NCBI GenBank assembly: GCA_002633005.1
Contig: NMRA01000202.1
Location: 370,688 to 434,687 of the forward strand
Direction of reading: 5' to 3'
Origin: Phoronis australis
Lineage: Eukaryota > Phoronida > Phoronidae
DNA: 64,000 bases
Shown here: positions 1 to 11,034 of the stretch, one piece after another
How the letters are laid out: each line of letters starts with the position of its first letter
Numbering within the stretch: position 1 is the stretch's first letter
Position numbers and translations under genes: made by a program
Notes under the pieces: generated by a model
Told to the model about the DNA's origin: nothing
What the model saw: only the letters and a program-made list of their open reading frames with translations
The model's database searches: none

Positions 1-1627
1 CAGTAGGAAAAAGATAACAGGTTTAAAACAAAAATCTGAAAGACTGGATCAGTTAACGCTTCTATTAGTTTAAAGTCCATTAAAAGAATTAATCTTTTGG
101 TTTAGAAGACTTACCGGCGTTACAAAACTGGTTTCAACTTGTTCCATATTCAGTTAAAACATTATACCTAAGCTTAGGAAGAATTGATAGGTCTTGAGAC
201 CAGGAGAGCGTTCCGTAGATCTAGTTTCTTGCGAAAAAGCAGGATGTTGCAAGATCTCGCAAAGTTACGCTGCTAAAATGCGAGAGCTGCGCCATATGCT
301 CGAGAACTTACTGGCTTAGACCACAAATGGAGTGACCGATCACAAACAAATCCTTGCTATCGCTCTGTCTGAAGATACCGACAATAATGTTTACTTAGCA
401 GAAAGCACACTTACAGTTTGTCATGGATATAGAAACTCAACAAAGACATGGGGTTTTGCCTTTGTAGTCAGCCTGCCAAAATCAGCAATTTTAGGTTTGA
501 TGTTAGAAGCAGGCAACCATTCTTAAAGTACTTATAGTAATCTTTCCATGAAAGTTAGGGAGTTGCCAAGCTGAAAAATGCACCGTTTCTATGATATCCA
601 GGTTGGCCTACTTTGCGAGTCAAAGCAAAAAAATTCAGTTTCGAGGAAAAATTCTTATTAGAAGCCTGCAACCTTGCCCATAGTACTTGGGTTGACGCTT
701 TATTAGAACTTAGCGGTGATGCTAAGCTGATTTGGTTATCGTTACCACGGTAGACAGATATTTTGACGGTTGAGGTCAACAATTTTTTGATTGATGGCAG
801 TCACGTTAGAAATAGAAAACCCTGAAAAATCATTTTAGTAAACCTCCCTACAACCTTGATTGTGTACCGTTGCCATGGTAGTCAGGTATTTTGGAATTAG
901 AACACGCTACACTCCAAAGAAATTTTGAAAAGTTCAAATTGACTAAAGCAAACACTGTTTGTTCTATCAATGATATACCAGTGGCAGTAGGACAATTTCG
1001 AAAATGGTTGCCAAAGCAACTCGTGCACATATGTGGCCTATTAGCGCCGGGGCCCTTATTTTTTCGAAGACTTGTCTTGACTCGGTGCTTATTTAACCAT
1101 GCCAGTTTTCTGTCCCAGCACTCACTTACTGTTGATTGTTGTTATCAACTGCATGGTATTTTTTTAATATGTTTTCATGAACAGACGTTGTTTTGAACAG
1201 TGTTCGTTTCTCTTCGCAACAGTATCCAGACGAGGGCAGGACTGACTTCTGCAAGTTACATACATATACGCTTTTAAGACAACCGTTACATAAAACATGA
1301 TTTTTGACGTTTGTAACGCATCTATTTCCACGAGTTATGTTGACCTACAATCAGTTAACAATAGCCCCAGTCTATCCAGTAAAACAGTCAATTGCGGTCA
1401 GAGTTTTATTTCAATTAGCCTTGAATTACCGAACCGGCCTTTATTTAACAATGAATTGTGGGATTGAATCCATTGTTTCCGTTTCATAAGCGATGTTTTT
1501 ACCTCAAATAAAACCCAATGTCTTGCGATCTACCGAACTCGACCCAGGTTCAATGAGCTGGCTTGTCACGACTTTTCATTTTAGGAGCCAAGCATGCTCT
1601 CAATGAATCCAAGTTCAGAAATCACTT
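1..1627. other. No gene seen; weak diverged repeat motif
   Basis: No exon or conserved protein is visible in any frame. A short motif of the form CCGTTACCATGGTAGTCAGG recurs in diverged form near 580, 741 and 867, which suggests an old, strongly eroded repeat with uneven spacing. The short open frames across it are not protein-like. Confidence 0.3.
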
Positions 1628-1712
1628 CGAACAGCTGATTATTTAATATGACTTATCCTTATTAAAATGACATGGGCAAGAAATTGAATTTTTGGCTCAA
1701 AAGTGGGGCCGC
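1628..1712 (+). repeat. Left member of a long inverted repeat pair (partner at 13165-13250)
   Basis: This stretch, containing ATTAAAATGACATGGGCAAG followed by AAATTGAATTTTTGGCTC, returns as the reverse complement at 13165-13250 with few mismatches. In both places it lies directly outside a satellite array, so the array faces inward. It could be a terminal inverted repeat of one large element or one end of two separate copies of a satellite-carrying repeat in opposite orientation. The similarity fades outward around 1628. Confidence 0.75.
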
Positions 1713-2560
1713 ATATATTGATAGAGAATGCCCCGCTCGAAGGGGTCTGGAGAGCGGTGCTTCTATATTAATATAGATGGCCGCGCTCTTCGGACCCTTT
1801 TAAGCGGGGCCGTCTATATTAATATAGATTGTCCCACTTAAAGGGGTCCGAAGAGCGGGGCCACTTATATTAATACAAAGGGCTCCGCCAGACGGGGTCT
1901 GATAAAGGGTGCCCGCTATAATAATATACGGGGCCCGCTCTTTGGACGCCTCTTAGCGGGACCTTCTTTACTAATATAGGTGACCCCGCTCAAAGGGTCC
2001 TAAGAGTGGGTCCCTCTTTAATATTATCGCGGGCACCGCTCTTCAGTACCCTTCCGGCGAGGCCTATATTAATGCAGAAGGCCTCGCTCTTTTGACTCCT
2101 TCGGGTGGGGCTCTCAATACTAATATAGGGGGCCTCGCTTTTCAGACCCATTTTGATGGGACCACGTATATTAATGTAGTTTGCCTCGCTCTTCGGACCC
2201 CTCCTAATGAGGCGCCCCATATTAATATAAGGGCCCTCACTCTTAGCACCCCCTTTGAAGGGCCCTCCTATATTGATATATGTAGCCCCGCTCTTCGGTT
2301 TTCTTTAGACACGGCTTCCTATTTTAATATAGGAATCACCACTCCAAGGCATCTGAAGAGTGGGGCGCTTTTTAAAGATATTGCAGGTCCGGCCTGAATG
2401 CACCCAAAGAGCGGAGACTGTCGGCTGTGGTTGAAGGCGGCCACTTACATTAATACAGAGGGCGCCACTGTTTGCCTTCCCCTTTCAGAGGCCCTTGACT
2501 GTTACAGGGGGCCCCAATCTTTTGGCGGGGTCCTCTATGATTGGTTAGTTGCCCCTCTCT
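1700..2560. repeat. Satellite array with a palindromic unit of about 50 bp
   Basis: The AT-rich core TATATTAATATA recurs roughly every 50 bp (about 1766, 1815, 1868, 1918, 1970, 2020, 2068, 2117, 2168, 2218, 2268 and 2320). Each core is separated by a GC-rich block of the type GGCCCCGCTCTTCGGACCC and AGCGGGGCC. Both blocks are self-complementary, so each unit alternates an AT palindrome with a GC palindrome. Copies diverge strongly after about 2360. Open frames on both strands here are by-products of the repeat. Confidence 0.88.
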
Positions 2561-3896
2561 TTGGCTGACTTTAGGTGAGGCTCCATTGCATAATTCATCA
2601 GGCTCCATTATTCAGCCGGCTTGTTCATTTTTCTGGCTATTATGTGCGCCCCTGTTTCAGTTGCTGGAATCCTTAGCTAATTGTGATATAGTAACTTCTT
2701 ATTCAGGAACCATTAAGTTCATTCCATTTGATTTTCATTCACCAACACAATCAAGTTGTGGGTCGATCGGGTCGTGGGTTGAGGGGGAATGTAGGTCAAG
2801 TGGGGTTGAGGGGTGTGGGGGTTGAGAGGGCTTAGAGCAATCCGTATATACAACTGTACAGCCACTTGCAGAAACGAAGTCGTTGAATCCTAACTGGGAA
2901 AATAAAACAGACATGATCAGGCTATTTTAAAACATATTTCACAAAACATTGCAACTACAAAATAGTTAATAACAAATCAACAGTAAAATCATTAAATAAA
3001 TTTAATTGTGTGCAGCAACAATTTGATCGGTCAGTCACCTGAGCTGTGCCGCTACAGCTATGGCTTGTTCATACTGAGATTTTGTTTTTTTGTCGAACTA
3101 TGACACGTTCAACTTGCCGAAATTCCTCGTCTACAGTCTCAACGTGCTTCGGTAGTTTAGATTCTGTGATATCAGTACTGTGAAACGCAAACAAGGGAAC
3201 TGACATAGACTGTGATTAGCAAACACTTTCATGACAATCACCTCCTTGTGGTTGACCTACTTCACCAATTTTTGGTGATTTTCGGGCCAATGAGCTATAT
3301 ACATAGAGGTGACACGACTGTACTCGCAAGACAGCGTTCCGCCATATTGATGATGAACGATATGTAAACAGAAGCACGGTGGCCTTATGGAAGCCGGGTA
3401 ATTTTCAGAAGAAAATTTGAAATTTTAAATACTAGCCAGGTTTTAAAATATTGGTAACATATTAAAGCATTGTAAACATGTGACCCACGCGTTGCTTAAA
3501 CGGTCATTTTAAGGCCGTGAAAAGACATAATTCCCCAATTATTTGACCAGAAATCGCTGCCGTTATGGCCTAGGATCTCTTGCCGGTTTACGAATTACAC
3601 CGCACACTTTTTATAATTGTTTAAAAATACCTCGATGCCTTTAATACCCACATGAGAATCTAGTTCTTAACTCGATTTGTTTTGGCTAAGCTTATACTTG
3701 TACAAAACTTGATTATTAGTTGTTTACAAGTCGGATAAGATGATCAGCTGGAAAGGAGACAATCCCATCAACCATTGCATTCCTAAAATATGCATGAAGT
3801 TAATTTTTGTCAGCTTTAGCCCAAAGAGATCCCTTTTAATGCCTCGGGTAATTTATGAAGTTCCCCTCAACCTTGAAACAAGTTGAACTGAAATTT
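2561..3896. other. No gene seen
   Basis: No exon, RNA gene or clear repeat is visible. A short G-rich stretch with GGGTTGAGGG-like words lies near 2760-2830. Confidence 0.4.
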
Positions 3897-4050
3897 CAGT
3901 GGCGGATCCAGGATATCATAAGGGGGCGGGCCCAACATTTTGTCTCCGGGAATCGCACAAAGCACGATTGCGTGGGCGCACCCAGCCTAAATTATAGGAG
4001 GGCTCGGAAAAAAAACAAAGAAACGGGAAACCGATTGCGCCGGCAATCTG
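3897..4050 (+). mobile_element. hAT5-like MITE fragment, left end only
   Basis: It begins with CAGTGGCGGATCCAGGATAT, the terminal motif of a family that recurs at 30094, 45295, 46515 and 53765. The next part (GGGCCCAACATTTT, then a GCGCA-rich stretch) matches the interior of the 53765 copy. No matching right end is found, so it is truncated or diverged beyond about 4050. Confidence 0.6.
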
Positions 4051-4732
4051 ACAGTCCCTAAAACTGGCTGTAATTGTCTACTTTAGGTCGTATCAACCAA
4101 GAACATGTACAATGTATACGCGTTTTATGAAAATGGAAAAAAATGTCTTGGCCTGTATTCATGTTTGCGCCGTCACACATCTGTAAGACTTTTTGTGATA
4201 CCTCAGTGACACTCTGGTTGTTTATCCTAAGTGGAAAACTAATTGTGTACATTTTGACACTCTACTGTCTCAAAATTTAAACCATTGTATCATAGACCCT
4301 GTGTCAAAATACAGCAGCGATTGGGTGGATTCAGAATTTTAAATAAAGTACGCACAATGTTAATGTATATACCAATGTACCCCCATGGATCTGCGAATCA
4401 TGCATGGAATCGCAGATTTTCCATCAATAACATTGAGAATGACAAGGGTAACAAAAACATGTATCCTCAGAAACAACACATTGAGATGCTATTCCAAATA
4501 GGTTTCAATTTGTTTCAACCATCAATACAACAAAAACTCACACAAAACAAAAACAAAACTGCTACTAAGAGGCGCCACAGTAATTGACGCCGTCCAAAAG
4601 TCGTTGGTATATGCCCTCTTCCCGTGAGAAGATATCTGTGAATTTACATAATTATCTTAAAAGTGGCTTGGCCGACAGAGAAGGAAATGCCAAAACCAAC
4701 TAAAAAAAGTTAAAACATCCAATAATAACCAA
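4051..4732. other. No gene seen
   Basis: Only short uninformative open frames; no recognisable domain, repeat or RNA gene. Confidence 0.4.
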
Positions 4733-4840
4733 TAAGCATGGCGTGTAAAAACAAGGCATTGTTCTTATGTACTTTAAAATATTCAGTAAGCATGGGGTGT
4801 AAAAACAAGGCATTGTTCGTATGTACTTTAAAACGTCATG
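4733..4840. repeat. Two-copy tandem duplication, 54-bp unit
   Basis: A unit starting TAAGCATGG and containing AAAAACAAGGCATTGTTC is repeated head to tail at 4733 and 4787 with only a few substitutions. It looks like a local duplication. Confidence 0.85.
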
Positions 4841-5944
4841 TAGTCAACACAAATATTGCCTGCAACAGGTCAGATAGTTAATAACAAAGCTTTTACGATA
4901 TGTGCTTCAAGACAAAAAATGTCAGCCTGCTGAGACTATTTTGGCACAGTTTTGCTGTTTTTCCATTAAGCTACTCTGACTGCTTTTGTAGACCATTGAT
5001 TAAGGTAATATAACAGACACACTAACAAGCTAGGTCCATTTCCTGTTGAACTAGCCACGGCTGAAGAACATGGTTTACTGAAGTCCACTTCAGGGTTCAA
5101 CACGTTTAAGGTTTTTTAATTTGGCAAGTTAATACCAAAAACTTGACGCAGCTTTCTAGGGAGTAGAGGAGATGAACAATTGTTTCTGATATTTAATTCT
5201 CCCCTGCAATTTTGTTTTGTTTGAATTATATTTTCAGCTCAAAACACAGTTGCACACGGCTTCAAAGGTATGATTATGTGTGAATTAAGAAAAATGCAAA
5301 TAGTAATTTTCATAAACGAGCATCCACCCCTTCTCAAAGATTTTGGCCAGGGATTCAAACAAATTCCATACTTGAAACCTCAAAAGGACAAAAATCACAA
5401 AATTGCATCTGACCTTCGTATGGGTCATTTTGAAAACCGCCGACAGAATAATTCGACCAAGTTCAGCTGGCATCAGGTTACATAGGGGGAAAGAGAGCCT
5501 GAACCATATCAGCCAACATCAAGCGATGCTGAGAAAAAACGTATACCGACCCGTTCTGAACTTTAAGCTGGCATAATACGGATTTTTTACTCCAAAATTT
5601 GGACAGCTTAAAACTAGCACATCGCATCAACTTAAAAAAACACAATTGGAACCAAATATGCTGTTTTTGTAGGACTACCATGAAATTCACTGGCCTTTGA
5701 ACAATATGAGCTTGGTAAGCTTCAGCCTTACATTACAGGTATTGAATGATGCAGTTTGGAGTTATGCAGTTAAATGCTGCACAATACACGTGTGGGCATC
5801 ACGAGTATGGTTCACCAGCAAGATGGCGGACCACTCCGCTCAACGAAAACCACGTGATGTCAACTCTAGTTCAATTTATCTCATTGGTTCGGGCTCTGCA
5901 CTTTTCTACTTTCGCTAAGGAGAAGAGCTGGGGCCTTGTTAGGC
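4841..5944. other. No gene seen
   Basis: No recognisable coding segment on either strand. Open frames of 60-75 codons here overlap each other on opposite strands and show no family motif. Confidence 0.4.
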
Positions 5945-6430
5945 AATTACATCGCCCTGGATGCCGCAGGCATACAGGGGCGATAGTACATCCCCACAAA
6001 AAGTTACGAATTTCAAAATATAGGACATAAAATAAAATGAAACATGCATCTATGAACATGGAGTTATAATTAACACATACCATAAGTCTAGTGGAGACGA
6101 TTCGATTGATATAATTTGAACAAGTCGATGAAAATCTGTCGCGGTATGCTCAAGTTTCTCCTACCGGGTGATATTTTGAGGAACTTAAGTGAAATCACGC
6201 ATGTTGACGAATAAAAAATCCAAGGGACTGAAATCTTACAAATTTCACCCGATACCTTCCCATGCAATTTTGCGAGTGTCACGCGCCATCGTCACGCGCT
6301 TCACTCAGACTCGCGCTAGCCTTTGCCTAATTCACGTGACTCAGTTGAAATACTTTGTGCTTGTCGCGTGTGGTGAAAAAGTTGATGACCAAAATGTGGA
6401 GTTGGAATTTTTCGCCAAAGTTACCTTATT
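5945..6430 (+). repeat. Interspersed repeat, copy A (copy B at 27376-27605)
   Basis: Blocks including GGCATACAGGGGCGATAGTA, TGAAACATGCAT, GGAGTTATAATTA and GGAGTTGGAATTTTTCGCC occur in the same order at 27376-27605. Copy A carries about 235 extra bases (roughly 6150-6385) between the last two blocks. The left edge is a small hairpin in which CATCGCCC pairs around ATGCC/GGCAT with GGGGCGATAG. No coding capacity is seen; it is probably an unnamed non-autonomous element. Confidence 0.7.
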
Positions 6431-7054
6431 GTAGCTATATACTTCATCGAAAATGTGTGCAATGAGAGAGAAAATATTATAATCAAAGCTCAAAGGCAAA
6501 GTCCAGCCAAAGAAGAAACACTTGCATAATACTGGATGGCATGGACCAACAAAAAACGAATCTGCCTGCTTTTAATATTTATAGCAAAACGCTACAAAAT
6601 TGCATAAATTGAGAACTCATCTCACTGGTGTAATTAACCATGGACACCAAACCATCGGTTTTTTGACATTGGGCAGTAAGGACATGGGCCAGATGTGACA
6701 GCCAATGTCATCTATGAGCTTTTTGCCCCCAATTCTGTATCTTCAGATGGACAATTGTTGGAGGGAAAATAAAAATATTGTAGTTTTTGGGCTTTGTGCG
6801 CTTTTGGTTGAAATGTGAATTTTTTCTAAAATTAAAGTTGGTTTTTTAATGGTGGGCCATAGACATGAAGATGTAGATCAAGTTTTTTCTCGTTTTTCTA
6901 TGTACATGGCTCGTCATTCAATTGTTATGTTTCCAAAATTAATGGATACACCACTCCAAACCCTGTTTCTTATTCATTTACAAAAATGTATAACATAAGT
7001 GAATGAATAACACCACATTTAAATCCCACGCACAATCACTCATTGCCTCACCAG
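6431..7054. other. No exon confirmed; likely intron or intergenic
   Basis: This precedes the exon at 7055. I see no upstream exon with good splice borders. The last 30 bases before 7055 end in a usable acceptor. Confidence 0.35.
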
Positions 7055-7151
7055 TTTAAATTCTCCCTTCGTTACGGCAAGTGCACCATTTCTGTGAAAA
7101 AGTGGTCCTCTGACAACACCTGGACACCAACGGACTTTAACATTGAAACTG
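7055..7151 (+). CDS. Internal exon of an unrecognised host-type gene
   Basis: This 97-nt open segment follows a CTCACCAG acceptor and ends in ACTG before a GTAGGT donor. It encodes 32 codons plus one base, starting FKFSLRYGKCTISVKKW and ending TDFNIET. The single leftover G joins the two bases TG of the exon at 7554 to give a Val codon, and the frame stays open. The other donor four bases downstream (GGTAG before GTAACC) would run into a stop in the next exon, which supports this choice. The composition (mixed polar, Trp, aromatic) is like an ordinary extracellular or cytosolic domain and unlike repeat DNA. I do not recognise the family. The gene is partial here: no first or last exon was found. 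Confidence 0.6.
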
Positions 7152-7553
7152 GTAGGTAACCTGTTCTATCAAAGCTGTTACATATTATGTTCAATTCATG
7201 TGTGAGGGTTTTGCATCACAGTTTGGCATAAATACATTAATGTGGTACCAAACATCCACAATGTCTTGTTTTTGCTGAAGAAATGGTTAATTTGTTATAC
7301 TCCTGACCTTTCACTGTTAATTGAACTTGTCACGATTTAATAAGACTTGTGACTGATTGCAAAGTGTTGCTTCCAGAAACGCACACAAGTTCAATCATAA
7401 GAGAGGTCTGTGTCAGTCTGTGCCAGCATTCTTGCTGAATTTGCTTTTCATTGTTATGCAACAGATTGTTCTTTTACTTGCTCTCTCTAACCAAAGTGTA
7501 ATATTGTGCAAATTAAATTTGCTTTATGCAATCTCACTGCTGTGTTTGTGCAG
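7152..7553 (+). other. Intron between exons 7055-7151 and 7554-7712
   Basis: It begins GTAGGTAACC and ends with a pyrimidine-rich stretch and TGTGTTTGTGCAG. The length of about 400 bases is ordinary for an invertebrate intron. The open frames inside it are incidental. Confidence 0.55.
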
Positions 7554-7712
7554 TGCCATACTTCCTGATGTCAATCCCAGTCAATCCCACAAAGTTGCTG
7601 ACCCTAAACTACGATAAGCTGGAGCTGCACAAGCTAAAAAGTGCAATTATGACCAACGAAGAAGATAAGCAATGGTGGAGCCAGTGGTTCCAAAAGCTAG
7701 ACGGTATAGAAG
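7554..7712 (+). CDS. Second internal exon of the same unrecognised gene
   Basis: The exon follows the acceptor TTTGTGCAG and ends GAAG before a consensus GTAAGA donor. Its 159 nt complete the Val codon split with the previous exon, then encode 52 codons plus one base: PYFLMSIPVNPTKLL, then a charged helical-looking stretch with KLELHKLKSA and DKQWWSQWFQKLDGIE. Matching phase on both sides of the intron and good splice sites make this the best host-gene signal in the window. The next exon must begin with two bases completing a G-starting codon; I could not find it. A long open frame continues past the donor, but that part is transposon-derived intron. Function unknown. Confidence 0.6.
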
Positions 7713-7776
7713 GTAAGATACCACCGGCCACCTATTACTTTTTCAACCATATTATATTTTTATTTGCAAGTTGTGC

Positions 7777-8050
7777 TTGTGGAGGCAGGGTCAAAATCGA
7801 ACTTCAAAATATTTTTGATATTTTCTGTTCTACTTTTGTGCAAAGTCCTTATATGTATTATGTATTCTGTGCTGAAATACATAATGGCGCATGCACGAGT
7901 CTCTTATCCTACATTCTTGCAACAAAATTCTTGAAATTATGGGTTGTGACTCGAACTGTTATCGTTAATGCTGGAGTCATCAAGTGTAAAGCTAGTATTA
8001 GACATTTAGCACTAAAACAGAATTTTAAATACTTAATCTTGAAGTAGCAC
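7777..8050 (+). mobile_element. Diverged copy of the GGCCCGGTCTC MITE family (partial)
   Basis: The order of motifs here (ATCGAACTTC, ATTTTCTGTTCTACTTTTG, TTATGTATTCTGTGCTGA) matches the left half of the elements at 32321-32721 and 16876-17275. The terminal repeat is eroded and the right half is uncertain. It lies in the presumed intron after the exon ending at 7712. Confidence 0.45.
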
Positions 8051-8482
8051 TTACGTGGAACAGAGAATGTCAAAAACTATTTAGAATTCAAGCATCCCAG
8101 ATCTTGCATTTTGCAAAAGGCGATGCACACATTCATTTAAGTAACCTGGGGTCCCCCGGGATAAGTTTTGAAAGAATATTGTTGGCTTAAAACATTTATT
8201 AAATGGTAGCTCCTAATTCCGATAAATGTTTAGTCCATTTGGTATAATGAAATTGGCCTCCACTTATTCCTTACACCAAAGGTGATTTTTAAGCTTGTGA
8301 AGAACTGAGAGCTTATTTTCTCTTTAATTAAAGGAGAATGCCTTTAGTCTTTTTTACCGTCTTTATCGGTCTATAATCCACATCGCCTCTTATACGGTCG
8401 ACCTCATCCTGTCGAGAAGTGTAGCGTTAACCTGTGAGGAAGGTGAAAAACGACGCAGCGACGTCAATGGTTCGTCTGCAGA

Positions 8483-8785
8483 GTGAATGCCGCTATATTG
8501 CGGTGCATCGTTCCCGCTTGTCCGAACCACATGTATGAAACTGCGAAGAAAGCGGGTATATCGTTTTTTCGACTTCCTCGAGAGCTCGAAATGCTTAGGA
8601 AGTGGCTCGCCGTTGTGAAGAATGAAAGGTACACCGTTAACATCAAGTATGCCGTGAAACATCTCCGTGTCTGTGGCCGGAATTTCGTGGACAGTGATTT
8701 CTCTGACGAATTCCGGCTTACCAAAGAACTATCCATACGTTCCGTTGCCTGTGCATGTTCACGGCACCTCTCTAGTATTTCTTGA
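8483..8785 (+). CDS. THAP zinc-finger domain protein fragment (100 aa)
   Basis: The open frame shows the THAP order: Cys8-x4-Cys13, the hydrophobic FFRLP motif at residues 28-32, Trp41, and VCGRNF at 63-68 where family members have C-x2-H-F. The last zinc ligand, normally His, is Asn67 here, so zinc binding is probably lost. THAP domains bind DNA and form the N-terminus of P-type transposases. The frame ends shortly after the domain with no catalytic part. The first Met is a convenience; the reading frame is open slightly upstream. The same sequence in copy 2 (35060-35250, minus strand) is broken by stops. It is probably a dead transposase start. Confidence 0.65.
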   Translation: MNAAILRCIVPACPNHMYETAKKAGISFFRLPRELEMLRKWLAVVKNERYTVNIKYAVKHLRVCGRNFVDSDFSDEFRLTKELSIRSVACACSRHLSSIS

Positions 8786-9326
8786 TCAGTGTATTCCGGT
8801 TCGAACTGGTGGCCTGTGAAACCTAACGATCCTACCCGTGAAGTCTTCGTCGGATGAGCTCTTGACTAAGTCAAGATTGGCGCTGGGCGAATTGCCATGT
8901 AGACATTTGTTATTCTGCGTTCTGTTTCAAATGAATTATTCTCATCCTAACCAATGCATTTGATGCCGGCAATAAAGGTAATTGACCGGGCACCCGAGGC
9001 CGTGTGAGCGCATGCTAATTCAGTGTTTGCTGACAAAAAGCTGTTGTGAAAAAATACTCGATTTTATATGCTATTGTCACATGTTAGGGGAATCTTTATT
9101 TAGAAATACAAATGTGTTATTCCAATCATTGTTACTGCACAACCTTTGCCCTAACGGTCTGTGGAAGGGGAAACCCGACTTCGCGGCCCCCTACAAGTAA
9201 GTAGAATTTCAGTTTCGTGGCTAATTCACATAAATAATTACGTGCACATTATTTGTTTGGCTCACTATTATAGTGTTTTCGTGACTGAAGGTTTAGTTTT
9301 CAACTCAATCTGGTTTATGTTCGTGC

Positions 9327-9441
9327 CAGTCCTGGCGGCCGCGACGGGCCTGATCGGGTTCCGAGACACTGACCGGGATAACGAGTCAGTCCTGCCGCAA
9401 CTGGCCTGATCAGGTTCCGAGCCACTGGCCAGGATAATAAG
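9327..9441. repeat. 60-bp tandem duplication inside the THAP element
   Basis: A GC-rich unit beginning CAGTCCTG and containing GGCCTGATC and GGTTCCGAG occurs twice with a 60-bp period. Copy 2 at about 34260-34310 has it once, so the duplication arose after the copies split. Confidence 0.75.
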
Positions 9442-9832
9442 CATTTTGTGTGTTTAGAACTCAAAAAGTCTAAACAACACAGATCTAGGTTCTCCTGTCT
9501 GTATTTCAGGGAAGAATATTTCGAATTTATCTCCGAATAGACCCCAAACTCCTGCTATGGACCTTAGTAAATTGGCCAGCCGAACTTTGTAGGCTACGGT
9601 GTTTCCAAATACCAATAAACCCGTAATAGCGAAATAAAACAACACATTTTATAAGAACTCGGTGTATTTTTAAGGGTTTTCCATCGAAGTTTGATGATTT
9701 ATTGGTGTTAAACGATGAATTCAAGCGATAGGCTGACACCAGTAACTCGTGTTGTGAACTGCTGAACAGACTGCGTGTGAAACCAATGACGTACAAAACA
9801 GGTTGTTTTTTTTGGGTGGCATTCTCCTTTAA

Positions 9833-10099
9833 TGGGCTTGTCTCTGTGGGCCTTTTATCTTCTGTTTATTAGACGTATTCAAGGCCCAATGGGTTCAATG
9901 TACAATCACAACAATTAAAGTTACAATATCAATGACCATCTCCAACAAAATCAATGGTTAATGATACTAACCTATGTCAGGGTTTTTCATTAAACTTTTT
10001 AAATTTGTTGACATTGCGACTGCTGTAGGATGTTTTTGTATATCTGTTGGAATGCATCATCAAAATTTTGAACCAGTACTTACAGTATACATTCAACAC
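9833..10099. other. No feature seen
   Basis: Short spacer between the THAP element and the hairpin MITE; nothing recognisable. Confidence 0.35.
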
Positions 10100-10256
10100 G
10101 ATTATTACATGGCAAATTAGTCATCCCCTGTAATCTAGAGCCCAAGTGGATTTTGTAAAATTATCGCTGAGGGGTATTAGCCCTGAGGGCGGTAATTCTA
10201 CAAAATCCACTGGAGCTCTAGATAAGGGGGATGTTGACTGAGAACATGTAATAATC
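10100..10256. mobile_element. Hairpin MITE, 157 bp
   Basis: Nearly the whole element folds on itself: GATTATTACATG at the left is mirrored at the right end, and AGTGGATTTTGTA-AATTA-CGC on the left arm pairs with its reverse complement on the right arm. Arms are about 65 bp with a loop near 10175. A half copy lies at 10919-10993. It has no coding capacity. The target duplication is not clear because the ends are AT-rich. Confidence 0.75.
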
Positions 10257-10788
10257 TATTTATACCACAAACTTAGCTATAAACATTGCAGCGAATCGAT
10301 CAACCTTTCTCGGCTCAACTCAGATTTGTAACTATTTTCTATGCCAGAGTTCTAGGGTCGGAGGTCGTGACCTTTGAAAAAATATTGTTCAAACAATTTT
10401 TGGGAATTAGTTTGAGATATCTTTAAATAGTTTCCAAGGTGTTATTTTTCATAAGACCTGAGTGGTCCGCCATTACCAAGGACATTTAGTTGGTTTTCAT
10501 CTTTTTCAAATTTTGAATCATACCCCAAGCTTTACAGTTATTAAAACACAATTTAGTATTCTTTGTATTTTTATGGGCATTTCTTCAAAATCTCAGGAAT
10601 CCATTGCTAATTTGCGTAAGTAACAAATTGATATCAGTTTTGTTGAAATAAGTGGTCTGAATTTAGTATTTTTAGGGTAAATGGGTTTATGTTAGTTTTT
10701 AAGTACATAATACTGGTCCATCAAAAATGGGATTATAGTAGCTGATTAATCTATGTAATTTCTCAGGGAACACACTTTTAATGTATAG
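10257..10788. other. No gene seen
   Basis: No exon-like segment, repeat or RNA gene recognised. Confidence 0.35.
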
Positions 10789-10918
10789 CAGGGCTCAATA
10801 CTAACCATAGTATCACCTGGCCAAATGCGACCTGCAGAATTGCTGGTTCACCAATTGGAAACTAAGGTCACCAAACCTTTGCGGCATGAGCCGAAAATAA
10901 AATAATTATCGAGATGAC
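10789..10918 (+). mobile_element. Possible hAT-type MITE end
   Basis: It starts CAGGGCTCAATACTAAC and continues with alternating CACCTGGCC and GGTTCACC words. CAGGGCTC-AAA-TTAAC-like ends are known for hAT MITEs in many animals. No matching right terminus is present; the segment runs into the half-hairpin at 10919. Confidence 0.35.
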
Positions 10919-10993
10919 TGAAGGGCGATAATTCTCCAAAATCCACTTGGGTTCTAGATAACGGGGGATAACGACTTCGCCATGTAATAATCT
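10919..10993 (+). mobile_element. Half copy of the 10100-10256 hairpin MITE
   Basis: The stretch from GAAGGGCGATAATTCTCC through CATGTAATAATCT matches the right arm of the element at 10190-10256. The left arm is missing. Confidence 0.7.
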
Positions 10994-11034
10994 AAATTAA
11001 TCACTAGGTTTATTTTAGTTTTTCTTAGATCACT

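Larger units (their letters stand above)
8328..9832 (+). mobile_element. THAP-bearing inverted-repeat DNA element, copy 1 (P-like)
   Basis: It is bounded by a 15-bp terminal inverted repeat, TTAAAGGAGAATGCC at the left and GGCATTCTCCTTTAA at the right. A second copy in reverse orientation occupies 33784-35406, with homology along nearly the whole length. The 5' part carries a THAP domain ORF (8483-8785), as in P-element and THAP9-type transposases, but no RNase H-like catalytic region is visible, so this is a non-autonomous or decayed element. No convincing target duplication is seen beyond 2 bp. It carries a 60-bp internal tandem duplication (9327-9441) that copy 2 lacks. Confidence 0.75.

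Noticed and set aside
1990-2397. Repetitive open frames on both strands
   Set aside because: Produced by the 50-bp satellite; no start context or conserved protein.
7526-8047. A 173-codon open frame as one continuous gene
   Set aside because: Only 7554-7712 looks coding. The rest is past a good donor and lies in a diverged MITE; the first codons lie before the acceptor.
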